A stretch of DNA of 64,000 nt from Cellvibrio sp. UBA7661 (GCA_002483365.1 DLHT01000003.1:384339-448338); one strand, 5' to 3'; positions 1 through 9,505 are shown, counted from the stretch's first letter. Notes: generated by a model from the sequence alone, not told the origin. Numbers and translations: made by a program.

Positions 1-12
1 ATAACAGTCTCT

Positions 13-47
13 TAATCACAGTGATTAGAAATTAATCATAGTGATTA
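13..47. promoter_or_regulatory. Tandem palindromic operator-like sites
   Basis: A perfect odd-centred palindrome TAATCACAGTGATTA (13-27) is followed by a one-mismatch copy TAATCATAGTGATTA (33-47). Their centres are 20 bp apart, about two helical turns. They lie beyond the 3' end of the radical SAM gene, so they most likely control a gene to the left of the window. I cannot name the regulator. Confidence 0.5.
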
Positions 48-59
48 CCAATGTTGGAT

Positions 60-1241
60 TCAACCAAAAATATCCATCTGCCCATCGGACTTTTGGGTGG
101 CGGGGATGTGTAAGGGTTTGCGGAATTGGGTGCAATCCAGTTCGCCGTAGCGGCGGCTTTTATCGAGGCCGTAGCGTTTTAGGCCTTTTAAAAATCGCTG
201 GCGGATCATATCGGCCCACAGCCCTTCACCGCGCATGCGCGTTGCAAAATTTGCATCGTAGTCTTTACCGCCGCGCATATCGCGGATGCGGTTCATCACC
301 CGCGCGGCGCGCTCGGGAAAGTGGATTTGCAGCCATTCCTGAAACAGCGGATTGATCTCCCACGGCAAGCGCAGCACGGTGTAACCGGCGGCGGTCGCGC
401 CTGCATCGGCGGCGGCTTTTAATACGCGCTCGATTTCCTGCTCGGTGATAAACGGAATAATTGGCGCAACACTCACCATGGTGGGAATGCCCGCATTTGC
501 CAAACGCTCGATAGTTTGCAAGCGGCGGGTGGGCGATGCGGCGCGCGGCTCCAGAATGCGGGAAATGCTGTGATCCAAAGTCGTAATTGTGATTGCGACT
601 GCCGCGAGATTTTTCTGCGCCATCGGTTGCAGCAAATCAATATCCCGTTCAATCAAGGCCGATTTGGTAATCATCCCCACCGGATGGTCGCACTCATGAA
701 ACACCTCCAGACATTGGCGGGTGATATTCAGCTCGCGCTCGCACGGCTGGTAGGCATCGGTGTTCACCCCGAAGGCGATAGGGCTCGGCTGGTAATTCTG
801 CTGCGCGAGTTCGCGGCGCAGCACATCCGCGGCATTGGTTTTGGCGTACAGCCGGGTTTCAAAATCCAACCCCGGCGATAGCCCCAAATACGCGTGGGTC
901 GGGCGCGCAAAACAATAGACGCAACCATGTTCGCAGCCGCGATAGGGATTGATGGAGACGCTGAAGGGAATATCCGGCGACTGGTTGCGGCTCAAAACAC
1001 TCTTGGCCAGCTCGGGTGTGACATGGGTTTTTAACGCGGGGCGGATGTCAGTGTCATCCTCATGGTGTTGCCAGCCATCGTCCACGGTTTCAATCAGCTG
1101 GGTTTCAAAACGGCCGGCAATATTACTCGCTGCACCGCGCCCCTTTTGCGCTTGGGGTTTGGCGGCGATCCACAATTCCGGGTCTATCGATTCTGAGCCT
1201 ATCGATTCCGGGTCTCTGTAGTCATGATCATCAGCCGCCAT
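60..1241 (-). CDS. PA0069-family radical SAM protein
   Basis: 393 residues. The radical SAM cluster motif CEHGCVYCFARPTHAY (CxxxCxxC) follows the family-typical SINPYRG lead at about residue 100. Further SAM-barrel strands follow, such as GVNTDAYQPCE and MITKSALIERD. This matches the PA0069/Rv2578c family, related to spore photoproduct lyase; its exact reaction is not established, and DNA repair is often proposed. The gene is monocistronic. A near-consensus LexA box lies 32 bp upstream of the ATG, which supports damage-inducible expression. I chose the ATG at 1241 because it keeps the gene downstream of that box. The N-terminal 80 residues are low-complexity and acidic. Confidence 0.9.
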   Translation of the reverse strand: MAADDHDYRDPESIGSESIDPELWIAAKPQAQKGRGAASNIAGRFETQLIETVDDGWQHHEDDTDIRPALKTHVTPELAKSVLSRNQSPDIPFSVSINPYRGCEHGCVYCFARPTHAYLGLSPGLDFETRLYAKTNAADVLRRELAQQNYQPSPIAFGVNTDAYQPCERELNITRQCLEVFHECDHPVGMITKSALIERDIDLLQPMAQKNLAAVAITITTLDHSISRILEPRAASPTRRLQTIERLANAGIPTMVSVAPIIPFITEQEIERVLKAAADAGATAAGYTVLRLPWEINPLFQEWLQIHFPERAARVMNRIRDMRGGKDYDANFATRMRGEGLWADMIRQRFLKGLKRYGLDKSRRYGELDCTQFRKPLHIPATQKSDGQMDIFG

Positions 1242-1272
1242 ATCACCACTCCCGAATTATTGCAGTGCAACT

Positions 1273-1292
1273 TACTGTATATAAAAACAGTA
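1273..1292. promoter_or_regulatory. LexA (SOS) box
   Basis: TACTGTATATAAAAACAGTA matches the proteobacterial LexA consensus CTG-N10-CAG with only two inner differences from the ideal 20-mer. It sits 32 bp upstream of the radical SAM start codon on the minus strand and about 250 bp from the glucanase start, so the radical SAM gene is the likely target. Confidence 0.8.
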
Positions 1293-1539
1293 TTTTGCGC
1301 TCAATAGCGGCTGCTTGGCAAGGTACGACTTTTATCTGTGAGCAGGATTTTGTGTTTGTTGGATGCCGATGTAGGTTTGCCAGTCACCATTTCCGGTTTG
1401 CAGCGCATCATTTTACGTTTAGTGCTCAAACTGGTGCGACGCGCCCTGTGCCTACACACAAGATACGCTTGTGGCATTCAGTGGTTGCCACCCAACGACA
1501 AACTCAAGCGTTTTCTAATAAAGATAAAAGGTACTCGCT

Positions 1540-2739
1540 ATGTTCACTCTCAATCGCTATACCGGCGTGCTCTTTGCGCTCGCCACCCTGATCGGCGTTA
1601 GCATCACCAGCGCCGCCAATGCCAAGCCTTATAAGGCAGCGGAAATCTACTCCAAGCAAACCTACAAATATGGCCGCTATGAAATGCGTATGCGCGTCGC
1701 CAAGGGGAGCGGGGTGTTGTCCACATTCTTCACCTACAAAAATGGATCGGAACAGCCAGGTGTTTTCTGGGAAGAGATCGACATCGAGATCTTCGGTAAG
1801 AACAACGCCACCCAATGGCAGAGCAATGTGATTATCGGTACCAATCGCCCGACCACCAAAACCGAAGGTTTGCATACCATGCCTTATTCATTGGGCGATG
1901 GTTACAACACCTATGTGCTGGAGTGGACACCCAGTTACATCGCCTGGTTTGTGAACGGCACGCAAGTGCGTCGCATTAACGGCGGCCAGTTCGTCACCAG
2001 CCTGACCAGCCCGCAAGATCTGCGCTTCAATCTGTGGGCGGCGAATATCGCCGAGTGGGTCGGGGCGTTTAACCCCAATATTCTGCCGGTTTATCAATTC
2101 GTAAATTACATCGAGTACAAACCCTGGAATGCCTCTACCAACAGTTTTGGCACGGGTTGGCGCGATGACTTCAATAGCTTCGATACCAATCGCTGGAACA
2201 AAGCCAACTGGACCTTTGGTGAAAACTTGGCGGATTTCGACCCCAATAACGTCGTCGTAAAAAATGGCATTTTGGTATTGGCACTGACCCGTGAAGGCCA
2301 AACCGGTTATACCGGCACACCACCTGCTGATACTGGCAGCGGCGGTGGAAGTGGCGGCAGCAGTAGCAGTGCGCCCGCTACCGCTATCACTATTCAGGCG
2401 GAAAACTTTAACGAAGTCGGCGGCAGTGTGACTGTATCGGGCGGCACGGTGGGTTACATCGATGCAGGCGAGTGGATGAAATACAACAATGTGAATATTC
2501 CGCAAACCGGGACTTACAAGGTTGAATACCGTGTCGCATCGGCACTCACCACCGCGCAATTCACTTTGGATCGCAACGGCGTAGGTTTAGGCACCATCAG
2601 CGTGCCCAACACCGGTGGCTGGGGCACTTACCAGACGATCTCACACAATGTGTATTTGAATGCAGGCGTGCAAAGTCTGGCGATCTACGCTAACACCGGC
2701 GGCTTCAATATCGATTGGTTCAAGCTCACCAAAATATAA
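1540..2739 (+). CDS. Circularly permuted GH16 beta-glucanase (lichenase type) with CBM6
   Basis: 399 residues. A signal peptide ends near ANA-KP (residue 28). The GH16 domain starts at the strand YKAAEIYSKQTYKYGRYE and carries the active site WEEIDIEIFGKN, with probable nucleophile E79, D81 and acid/base E83. The segment that is N-terminal in Bacillus lichenases (DDFNSFDTNRWNKANWTF ... NGILVLALT) lies instead at the C-terminal end of the domain (about 207-255). This is the natural circular permutation known from the Fibrobacter succinogenes 1,3-1,4-beta-glucanase. A Gly/Ser linker (about 263-280) leads to a CBM6-like domain (AENFNEVGG ... YIDAGEWMKYNN ... NIDWFKLTKI). It is probably secreted and cleaves mixed-linkage beta-glucan. 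RBS: AAAGGT before the ATG. Confidence 0.9.
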   Translation: MFTLNRYTGVLFALATLIGVSITSAANAKPYKAAEIYSKQTYKYGRYEMRMRVAKGSGVLSTFFTYKNGSEQPGVFWEEIDIEIFGKNNATQWQSNVIIGTNRPTTKTEGLHTMPYSLGDGYNTYVLEWTPSYIAWFVNGTQVRRINGGQFVTSLTSPQDLRFNLWAANIAEWVGAFNPNILPVYQFVNYIEYKPWNASTNSFGTGWRDDFNSFDTNRWNKANWTFGENLADFDPNNVVVKNGILVLALTREGQTGYTGTPPADTGSGGGSGGSSSSAPATAITIQAENFNEVGGSVTVSGGTVGYIDAGEWMKYNNVNIPQTGTYKVEYRVASALTTAQFTLDRNGVGLGTISVPNTGGWGTYQTISHNVYLNAGVQSLAIYANTGGFNIDWFKLTKI

Positions 2740-2754
2740 TTTGTTTTAGCCCTT

Positions 2755-2790
2755 GGGAGTGTCGGGCTCTGCTCGCACTCCCATTTTTTA
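2755..2790 (+). terminator. Rho-independent terminator after first glucanase
   Basis: The inverted arms GGGAGTG (2755-2761) and CACTCCC (2776-2782) are followed by ATTTTTTA, 15 bp after the stop codon. The second glucanase therefore probably has its own promoter. Confidence 0.7.
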
Positions 2791-2840
2791 ATACTGTTTT
2801 TGCTGTCGATTTTTAATTGTTTGTTGATGAGGTAAACGTT

Positions 2841-3833
2841 ATGCGTCGTTTGTTGTGTGTGTTGTTAATCGTCACCACCGGATTGGTTAGTCATCTCGTT
2901 CATGCCAAGGCTTACAAGGGCGCAGAAATTTATTCCAACGACAGTTTCTTGTACGGCCGCTACGAAATCCGTATGCGTGTGGCCAATGCCAGCGGCGTGT
3001 TATCCACTTTTTTTACTTACAAAAATGGTTCGGAAGTTGGCAATACTTTTTGGGAAGAAATTGATATCGAAGTATTCGGAAAAAATAACGCAACCGAATG
3101 GCAGAGCAACATTATTCTCGGCAGCTCCCGCCCCACACTTCACACCGAACAAGTTCATAATGCCAATACATCGCTCGCCAATACGTATCACACTTATGTA
3201 CTGGAGTGGACACCGGATTATGTCGCCTGGTATTTGGATGGCGTAGAAGTGCGCCGCATCACCGGCACCAGCACCGTCACCAGTCTCACCAATCCGCAAA
3301 GTTTACGTTTTAATTTGTGGGCATCGGATTCAATACTCTGGGCAGGCGAGTGGGATGACAGTGTGTTGCCCGTGTATCAATTTGTGAATTACATCGACTA
3401 CAAAGCTTACAACACCACCACCAAAACATTTGAAGGTGGATGGCGCGATGATTTCACCACATTGGATAGCGCGCGCTGGGGCACAGCCAATTGGACATTT
3501 GAAGGCAACCGCGTGTATTTCGCACCAGAAAATGTGGTGATCAAAGACGGCATTCTGGTGCTCGCACTCACCAAAGAAAACGCAACAGGTTACACCGGTA
3601 CACCACCAGCTGATGAACCTGCAAACGCCAGCAGCTCCGCTGCAAGTTCCATTGCCGTTTCAAGCTCTGCAGCTGCCAGTTCCACTGCAAGTTCTATTGC
3701 AGCTTCAGCCGCTGCATCGTCTGTCGCCACATCAAAAACCTCGGGCGGATCGGGCGGTGGCGGTGGTGCATTTAACTTGCTCGGCTTAATTGCGCTGTGC
3801 GGATTGTTGTTGGTTCGTCGCGGAAAAAAATAA
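2841..3833 (+). CDS. Circularly permuted GH16 beta-glucanase with GlyGly-CTERM tail
   Basis: 330 residues from the ATG at 2841. An upstream TTG is possible, but GATGAGG sits correctly spaced before this ATG. The signal peptide ends near VHA-KA (residue 22). The catalytic domain is a paralogue of the preceding gene: WEEIDIEVFGKN (E73, D75, E77), with the same permuted C-terminal segment DDFTTLDSARWGTANWTF. In place of a CBM6 it has an Ala/Ser-rich linker (about 268-305), then SGGSGGGGG, a hydrophobic helix and RRGKK. That is a GlyGly-CTERM tail, which in the known family is processed by rhombosortase after type II export. The tandem pair thus seems split between a free carbohydrate-binding form and a transiently surface-attached form. 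Specificity for mixed-linkage glucan is inferred. Confidence 0.9.
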   Translation: MRRLLCVLLIVTTGLVSHLVHAKAYKGAEIYSNDSFLYGRYEIRMRVANASGVLSTFFTYKNGSEVGNTFWEEIDIEVFGKNNATEWQSNIILGSSRPTLHTEQVHNANTSLANTYHTYVLEWTPDYVAWYLDGVEVRRITGTSTVTSLTNPQSLRFNLWASDSILWAGEWDDSVLPVYQFVNYIDYKAYNTTTKTFEGGWRDDFTTLDSARWGTANWTFEGNRVYFAPENVVIKDGILVLALTKENATGYTGTPPADEPANASSSAASSIAVSSSAAASSTASSIAASAAASSVATSKTSGGSGGGGGAFNLLGLIALCGLLLVRRGKK

Positions 3834-3882
3834 CCCTCACCCCAACCCTCTCCTATTTACGGAAAAGAGAGGGGGAGAGGGA
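3834..3882. repeat. G/C-strand-biased palindromic repeat
   Basis: A C-rich block (CCCTCACCCCAACCCTCTCC) faces a G-rich block (GAGAGGGGGAGAGGG) around TATTTACGGAAAA. The dyad may act as a terminator for the glucanase. It resembles dispersed intergenic palindromes of gammaproteobacteria. Confidence 0.5.
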
Positions 3883-3911
3883 GTTAAAAAGTCTTGACGA
3901 CGGAAGGGGGA

Positions 3912-5051
3912 TTACAGCGGATGTTGTTTTCTAAACTCCGCTGCCGACATTCCTGTGTAACGTTTAAAAAACCGGTGAAATGACGATTTACTGTTAAATC
4001 CTGACTCCAACAAAATATCCAGAATCGTCATAGTGGAACATTGGGGGTCAAGCAACATTTGCTTGGCCTTATTTACCCTGTACTCATTCACAAATTCAAA
4101 GAAATTGGTGTTGAACTCTTTATTTATAATGTTCGATACCTCGCGGTAATGAATACCCACCTGCCGCGCAAAATCTTCAATATTCAAATTCTGTTTTAAA
4201 TACAGCTGATGCTTTTCCATAGTGTTGCGGATACGCGCAATTGCCTCCGGCGATATTTCTACCGCTACTGCAACTTCTTTTTCTTTGGGCTTGTCTTTGG
4301 TCTCTAATAGTTGGTGTGCATACAATAAGCTGTAAACAAAGAGTGCGTTAACCAACAAAAAGGTAATGTAATTATCAAAAATGCCAAAGCTATCGGCGAT
4401 GGAAAAACTCACGGTTTGCCCCAGCAGATGAACCACCAGCGACCACAACCAATTTAATGCAAAACCCAAGCTCAGCAATAACAACCAATAAGGCCCCTGC
4501 AAACTCAAGCTGGAATAAAATTCTTTTAATTGTTGTTTGTAACGATAAATTTCCAGTGCTGCTGCAAAAGCGTATACCACTGGCAAAAATTTCAGATAGT
4601 GCCACACATAACTGGTAAGCCTTACAGAATGGTCTGTGTGGCTATTGGGTAAATAGCGCAGCCTGTCGCTGTCCAAACCACCCAATAAAACCCAGCCGAA
4701 CAACACCAATAAATGCAACAAATGAATGCTGTCTTTTAAGCGCAGGGAAAAATTAGCGCGGGTAATAGACACCACATACAAATATAAAAAAATACTTTTG
4801 CCCACAACCGCTGCGACCAAACCCAGCGACAACATCATCTTTGCCAATCCGCTATCTAACCCGATGTAATCATTCCACAGCCATAAATTACACAGCGCAC
4901 TTGCACCCACGCACACAAAAAATCCCGATAACAGGCGCGAGGCAATCGCCTTTTGTTTGGAGAGCAACCACTGGAAAATCACCAGCAACACACAAACTGC
5001 AAGTGTGAGCAGGAGGATCAGATCATGGATATTGAAAATAGGGGTTTTCAT
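3912..5051 (-). CDS. Membrane-anchored AraC-family transcriptional regulator
   Basis: 379 residues. The N-terminal half (about 1-250) is very hydrophobic, with about seven membrane segments. It is followed by an acidic/Lys linker and a C-terminal AraC double HTH (about 280-378: DFARQVGIHYREVSNIINKEF ... ILLESGFNSKSSFHRFFKR). Such 7TM-AraC proteins are thought to sense a membrane or extracellular signal and act on nearby promoters; the ligand is unknown. The gene lies downstream of the SulP gene on the same strand, and its 3' end faces the glucanase pair, which it might regulate (inference from position only). Confidence 0.85.
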   Translation of the reverse strand: MKTPIFNIHDLILLLTLAVCVLLVIFQWLLSKQKAIASRLLSGFFVCVGASALCNLWLWNDYIGLDSGLAKMMLSLGLVAAVVGKSIFLYLYVVSITRANFSLRLKDSIHLLHLLVLFGWVLLGGLDSDRLRYLPNSHTDHSVRLTSYVWHYLKFLPVVYAFAAALEIYRYKQQLKEFYSSLSLQGPYWLLLLSLGFALNWLWSLVVHLLGQTVSFSIADSFGIFDNYITFLLVNALFVYSLLYAHQLLETKDKPKEKEVAVAVEISPEAIARIRNTMEKHQLYLKQNLNIEDFARQVGIHYREVSNIINKEFNTNFFEFVNEYRVNKAKQMLLDPQCSTMTILDILLESGFNSKSSFHRFFKRYTGMSAAEFRKQHPL

Positions 5052-5151
5052 GGTTGGTTTGGTCTTTCTTATAGTAGAGGCAGCTTTTATTGCGATGTAG
5101 CAAGTCTAGCAGGTGAAGTGGCCAATAGAGCAACTTCACCTGGACGCGATC

Positions 5152-6639
5152 TCAATGCCCCATCACTTGGGTAATTTCTTCCGGTTTATGGTGCACACCA
5201 AAATCATCCACAATGGTTTTGGTGGCTTCGTTCATTCCGATCACATCTACCTCAACACCTTCGCGGCGGAATTTCAGCACAACTTTATCCAGTGCTGCGA
5301 CCGATGTGATATCCCAAAAATGCGCGTGCGTTAAATCGATGGTGACTTTAGGCAACTTTTCCTTCAGATCAAAACCGCGCACAAACATATCTGCCGAACG
5401 GAAAAAAACTTCGCCAAAAACATGATACCTGCGCTCACTGCCATCTTCATTTAACGCTGAAGTCACTGCCATGTAGTGCCCAATTTTGTTGGCAAAAAAC
5501 ATCGCTGCCATAAGCACGCCAATAAATACACCGTAAGCTAAATTGTGGGTGGCAACTACCACACCCACGGTGGTGAGCATCACAATGTTGGAAGAGAGCG
5601 GGTGTTTTTTCAGGTTGCGGATAGAAGCCCAACTAAAAGTCCCGATGGAAACCATAATCATCACAGCCACTAATGCAGCCATAGGGATAACGGAAATCCA
5701 ATCACTTAAAAACACCACCATAATTAATAGGAGCGCGCCAGCAAGAAAGGTGGATAAACGTGTGCGGCCACCGGATTTTACGTTAATCACCGATTGTCCG
5801 ATCATTGCACAACCCGCCATACCGCCAAGTAAACCGGTAGCAATATTGGCAACACCCTGACCTTTACACTCACGGTTTTTATCACTGGTGGTGTCGGTCA
5901 TATCATCCACAATAGTGGCCGTCATCATCGACTCTAATAAACCGACGGCGGCCAGTGGAATTGAGTAGGGCAAAATAATTAACAGGGTTTCCAAATTAAG
6001 CGGCACATCGGGCCAGAGAAAAATCGGCAGGGTATCCGGCAGTTCACCCATATCGCCCACGGTGCGAATATCAATCTTAAAAATTAACGCGATGGCAGTG
6101 AGTACTAAAATACACACGAGTGGCGATGGAATAATTTTTCCTATTTTCGGCACATAGGGAAATAAATAGATAATACCCAAGCCAGCAGCAGTCATCGCAT
6201 ACACATGCCAGGTGACATCGGTGAGCTCTGGTAATTGCGCCATAAAAATTAAAATCGCTAACGCATTTACAAAACCCGTTACCACTGAGCGCGACACAAA
6301 TCCCATCAAATCACCCAAGCGTAAATAGCCTGCAATAATTTGAATCACACCGGTTAATAAAGTAGCCGCCAGTAAATATTGCAAACCATGTTCTTTTACC
6401 AGCGTTACCATCAGCAGTGCCATAGCGCCGGTTGCAGCAGAAATCATCGCCGGGCGACCACCGGCAAAGGCAATCACAACGGCCATAGAAAATGAGGCAT
6501 ACAATCCAATTTTAGGATCGACACCCGCGATGATCGAGAAGGCAATAGCCTCTGGTATCAACGCGAGTGCAACTACCAACCCCGATAAAAAATCGCCGCG
6601 AATATTGGAAAACCACTGGTCTTTTACTGCCGTTAACAT
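5152..6639 (-). CDS. SulP-family anion transporter with STAS domain
   Basis: 495 residues. It opens with the family signature [19 protein letters not shown], continues through 10-12 membrane segments ([32 protein letters not shown]) and ends in a cytoplasmic STAS-like domain from about residue 395 ([21 protein letters not shown]). SulP proteins move sulfate, bicarbonate or other small anions; the substrate cannot be read from the sequence. It lies downstream of ynfA on the same strand with a 45-bp gap. Confidence 0.9.
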   Translation of the reverse strand: MLTAVKDQWFSNIRGDFLSGLVVALALIPEAIAFSIIAGVDPKIGLYASFSMAVVIAFAGGRPAMISAATGAMALLMVTLVKEHGLQYLLAATLLTGVIQIIAGYLRLGDLMGFVSRSVVTGFVNALAILIFMAQLPELTDVTWHVYAMTAAGLGIIYLFPYVPKIGKIIPSPLVCILVLTAIALIFKIDIRTVGDMGELPDTLPIFLWPDVPLNLETLLIILPYSIPLAAVGLLESMMTATIVDDMTDTTSDKNRECKGQGVANIATGLLGGMAGCAMIGQSVINVKSGGRTRLSTFLAGALLLIMVVFLSDWISVIPMAALVAVMIMVSIGTFSWASIRNLKKHPLSSNIVMLTTVGVVVATHNLAYGVFIGVLMAAMFFANKIGHYMAVTSALNEDGSERRYHVFGEVFFRSADMFVRGFDLKEKLPKVTIDLTHAHFWDITSVAALDKVVLKFRREGVEVDVIGMNEATKTIVDDFGVHHKPEEITQVMGH

Positions 6640-6684
6640 AGCTACTTATCCACACATTAAAAATCATTTGTACAACAATAACGA

Positions 6685-7011
6685 TTACTGCCCGCGCCAA
6701 CCCAACACAATAATCATCATGCCCAGCAGTGCAACACTGGCACCTACCCAGTCGTAAACTGAAAGCTTTATCCCATCGACAAAATACAACCACAACAATG
6801 CGACGGCGACATACACACCGCCATAGGCCGCATAAACGCGGCCACTTGCGGCGGGGTGCAAAGTAAGCAGCCACACAAATAGCGCGAGGCTTGCTGCGGC
6901 AGGCAATAGCAACAAAATAGAACCGCCTTTTCGCAACCACAGGTAAGGTAAAAAGCAGCCGATAATTTCAGCCAATGCAGTGGCGACAAATAACAAGGTT
7001 GTTTTGAGCAT
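6685..7011 (-). CDS. YnfA/UPF0060 small membrane protein
   Basis: 108 residues from the ATG at 7011, the usual length of the family; an in-frame ATG at 7080 would add an atypical 23-residue extension. Four membrane segments are visible, with the conserved core [18 protein letters not shown] and [19 protein letters not shown]. YnfA proteins are SMR-like membrane proteins of uncertain substrate. It is divergent from the arsenic operon and shares its intergenic region. Confidence 0.88.
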   Translation of the reverse strand: MLKTTLLFVATALAEIIGCFLPYLWLRKGGSILLLLPAAASLALFVWLLTLHPAASGRVYAAYGGVYVAVALLWLYFVDGIKLSVYDWVGASVALLGMMIIVLGWRGQ

Positions 7012-7136
7012 GACTATTTCCTGTGCATGTGTGGGCGCATTAAGTATCTCAGCGGCACTATCAGCGAATTTTACCCTCATCAGGACACAATCACCTATTT
7101 GCCAGAAACAATCACTTGCCTAAATATACGCTTTTT

Positions 7137-7161
7137 CATATATTCGATTAAACATATATTC
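7137..7161. promoter_or_regulatory. Probable ArsR operator
   Basis: The 9-mer CATATATTC occurs twice (7137-7145 and 7153-7161) with a 16-bp period, just upstream of the arsR start. ArsR-family operators are short AT-rich repeats in this position, so autoregulation of the ars operon is likely. Confidence 0.5.
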
Positions 7162-7174
7162 AGACTTGGTGATT

Positions 7175-7519
7175 ATGCCTCTTTTTACCCCCGATTCGCT
7201 CTGTAAAACTCTTGCTGACCCCACTCGCGCCCGTATTGCGTTGTTGGTTGCGCGCGAAAAAGAGCTGTGTGTTTGTGAGCTCACCTGCGCGCTTGATGAA
7301 ATCCAACCAAAAATTTCCCGCCACCTGGCGCTGTTGCGCGAATCCGGTTTGCTTGCTGATCGCCGTAAAGGGCAATGGGTGTATTACCGTTTGCACCCGG
7401 AACTACCGGCATGGGTTACCAAAACCTTGAAAACGCTGCTGGATGCCAACCAGGAATGGCTTGAGGAAAATCACCAACGCTTGTGCGCGATGGAAGACCG
7501 GCCGAACCGCTGCTGTTAA
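7175..7519 (+). CDS. arsR: ArsR-family arsenical repressor
   Basis: 114 residues from the ATG at 7175; a TTG three codons upstream is less likely. The winged-helix fold is clear (LADPTRARIALLVAREKELCVCELTCALDEI). It carries the metalloid-binding ELCVCEL motif (CxC) in the recognition-helix region and PKISRHLALLRESGLL as the DNA-reading helix. It ends in vicinal cysteines (NRCC). It is the first gene of the ars operon and would dissociate on binding As(III) or Sb(III). Confidence 0.93.
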   Translation: MPLFTPDSLCKTLADPTRARIALLVAREKELCVCELTCALDEIQPKISRHLALLRESGLLADRRKGQWVYYRLHPELPAWVTKTLKTLLDANQEWLEENHQRLCAMEDRPNRCC

Positions 7520-7538
7520 TGATGAAAGACTAAATATC

Positions 7539-7685
7539 ATGAAAATTTTATTTTTATGCACGCACGATAGCTGCCACAGTATTTTGCACGAGGCTATCTT
7601 TAATCACCTCACCTTGCCACTGGATACGCTAGCACTGGAAAAAAACCAATTACAAGCTGCACTAGACGGGACTGGCGATTTGTAA
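7539..7685 (+). pseudogene. arsC: Internally deleted arsenate reductase (LMW-phosphatase type arsC)
   Basis: The 48-codon frame begins like thioredoxin-coupled/LMW-PTP ArsC (MKILFLCTHDSCHSILHEAIFNHL). It then jumps directly to what looks like the ArsC C-terminal end (LPLDTLALEKNQLQAALDGTGDL). About 100 central codons, including the distal catalytic cysteines and Asp, are missing without loss of frame. The P-loop Arg is also changed (SCHS where SCRS is expected). The product cannot be a functional reductase. Position and spacing in the operon are normal, so the gene was evidently intact in an ancestor. Confidence 0.8.
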
Positions 7686-7730
7686 TTTTTCTTAACTGAA
7701 TGACTTATAACGTATTTTGGGAAGTAAAAA

Positions 7731-8447
7731 ATGAACAATCAAAACCTACCGAATATCAACAATGCGTTACTCACCAGCGCCCATGCAGATGTATTAATCA
7801 CTGAAAGAAGATCAACACACAAACCGCGTATTTTATTGCTTTACGGTTCTAACCGCGCGCGCTCATTTAGCCGTTTATTAGTTGAAGAGGCTGAACGTTT
7901 ATTACTACACCTTGGTGCCGAAACACGAATATTTAATCCAAGTGGTTTACCACTGCCGGATGATGAGCCAGACACGCACCCCAAAGTCCAGGAATTACGC
8001 GAGCTGGTACTCTGGTCAGAAGGACAAGTCTGGTGCTCACCCGAACGTCACGGCGCAATGAGTTCAGTATTTAAAGCACAAATAGATTGGATTCCGTTAA
8101 ATATGGGGGCTGTTCGACCTACACAAGGGAAAACATTAGCGGTCATGCAAGTTTGCGGGGGATCGCAATCTTTTAATGTAGTAAATCAATTGCGCGTTCT
8201 CGGACGCTGGATGCGGATGTTCACTATCCCCAATCAATCATCTGTTGCCAAAGCATTTCAGGAATTTGATGAACAAGATCGTATGAAACCATCGGCTTAT
8301 TACGACCGTCTAGTAGATGTGATGGAAGAGTTAATGAAATTTACTTTGCTGTTACGCGATAGCAGCGATTATTTGGTAGACCGTTATTCAGAGCGGGTTG
8401 AATCAGCAGAAGCTTTGAGCAAACGTGTGAACCAATCCGTTATTTAA
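7731..8447 (+). CDS. arsH: ArsH NADPH-dependent FMN oxidoreductase
   Basis: 238 residues, typical for ArsH. The flavodoxin-like FMN-binding loop [14 protein letters not shown] and the segment [23 protein letters not shown] are diagnostic. ArsH oxidises trivalent organoarsenicals and reduces quinones or azo compounds with NADPH. Third position in the ars operon, 45 bp after the deleted arsC. Confidence 0.95.
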   Translation: MNNQNLPNINNALLTSAHADVLITERRSTHKPRILLLYGSNRARSFSRLLVEEAERLLLHLGAETRIFNPSGLPLPDDEPDTHPKVQELRELVLWSEGQVWCSPERHGAMSSVFKAQIDWIPLNMGAVRPTQGKTLAVMQVCGGSQSFNVVNQLRVLGRWMRMFTIPNQSSVAKAFQEFDEQDRMKPSAYYDRLVDVMEELMKFTLLLRDSSDYLVDRYSERVESAEALSKRVNQSVI

Positions 8448-8471
8448 TGTAGTAACCAAGCAGGTATAAAA

Positions 8472-9503
8472 ATGGGCTTCTTCGAACGTTATTTATCGCT
8501 CTGGGTTGCACTGGCAATTGCTGCGGGTGTGGTTTTGGGAAATTATTTTCCCGCTGCTTTTGCCCAAATTGCCGCACTGGAATTTGCCCATGTCAACTTG
8601 GTGGTTGCGGTTTTAATTTGGGTAATGATTTACCCCATGATGGTGCAAATTGATTTCAGTGCAATAAAAAATATCGGCCAGCGGCCACAAGGATTAATAC
8701 TCACACTGGTGGTGAACTGGCTGATAAAACCTTTCACCATGGCCGCGCTGGGCTGGCTATTTTTTAAAGTCTTATTTGTTGACTGGGTTGATCCACAAAC
8801 GGCGCAAGAATACATCGCCGGTATGATTTTACTCGGCGTTGCGCCTTGCACCGCCATGGTATTTGTGTGGAGCCAACTCACCAAAGGCGACCCTAACTAC
8901 ACACTGGTGCAGGTTTCCGTTAATGATGTGATTATGATTTTTGCATTTGCACCCATCTGTGCTTTTTTATTGGGTGTTAGCGATATTCATGTGCCCTGGA
9001 ATACATTGATTATTTCGGTTGTGCTTTATGTGTTATTGCCATTGATCGCGGGCGTTATTACCCGTCGCTGGCTGGAATCCAAATCGGGCGCAAACACTAA
9101 CCAACAACTGCAACAATTTCTTGCAGCCTGCAAACCTTGGTCGGTGATTGGTTTGCTAGCTACGGTTGTGCTGTTATTTGCCTTTCAAGCGCAAACTATC
9201 CTGACCAAACCCCAAGCCATTTTATTGATTGCTATTCCGCTTCTGATTCAAACCTATGGAATTTTTGCGATCAGTTTTATCGCCGCAAAAATGATGAAGC
9301 TGCCGTACAACATTGCCGCACCTGCGTGCATGATCGGTACATCCAATTTTTTTGAATTGGCGGTAGCAGTAGCAATTTCACTGTTTGGCCTACATTCCGG
9401 CGCAGCACTGGCAACCGTGGTAGGCGTTTTGGTTGAAGTGCCGGTGATGTTATCGCTTGTGGCGTTTTGCAATCGCACCCAACATTACTTTTCGAAGGAT
9501 TAA
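8472..9503 (+). CDS. acr3: ACR3-family arsenite efflux permease
   Basis: 343 residues with ten hydrophobic segments. Conserved ACR3 features are [13 protein letters not shown] near the start, [28 protein letters not shown] with the essential Cys and Lys, and the late motif [18 protein letters not shown]. It exports arsenite across the inner membrane using the proton motive force. The downstream OsmC-like gene begins 3 bp after its stop, indicating co-transcription. Confidence 0.95.
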   Translation: MGFFERYLSLWVALAIAAGVVLGNYFPAAFAQIAALEFAHVNLVVAVLIWVMIYPMMVQIDFSAIKNIGQRPQGLILTLVVNWLIKPFTMAALGWLFFKVLFVDWVDPQTAQEYIAGMILLGVAPCTAMVFVWSQLTKGDPNYTLVQVSVNDVIMIFAFAPICAFLLGVSDIHVPWNTLIISVVLYVLLPLIAGVITRRWLESKSGANTNQQLQQFLAACKPWSVIGLLATVVLLFAFQAQTILTKPQAILLIAIPLLIQTYGIFAISFIAAKMMKLPYNIAAPACMIGTSNFFELAVAVAISLFGLHSGAALATVVGVLVEVPVMLSLVAFCNRTQHYFSKD

Positions 9504-9505
9504 TC

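Noticed and set aside
1888..2559. 223-codon minus-strand frame opposite the first glucanase
   Set aside because: The plus strand is clearly coding (signal peptide, GH16, CBM6); the opposite frame shows no domain.
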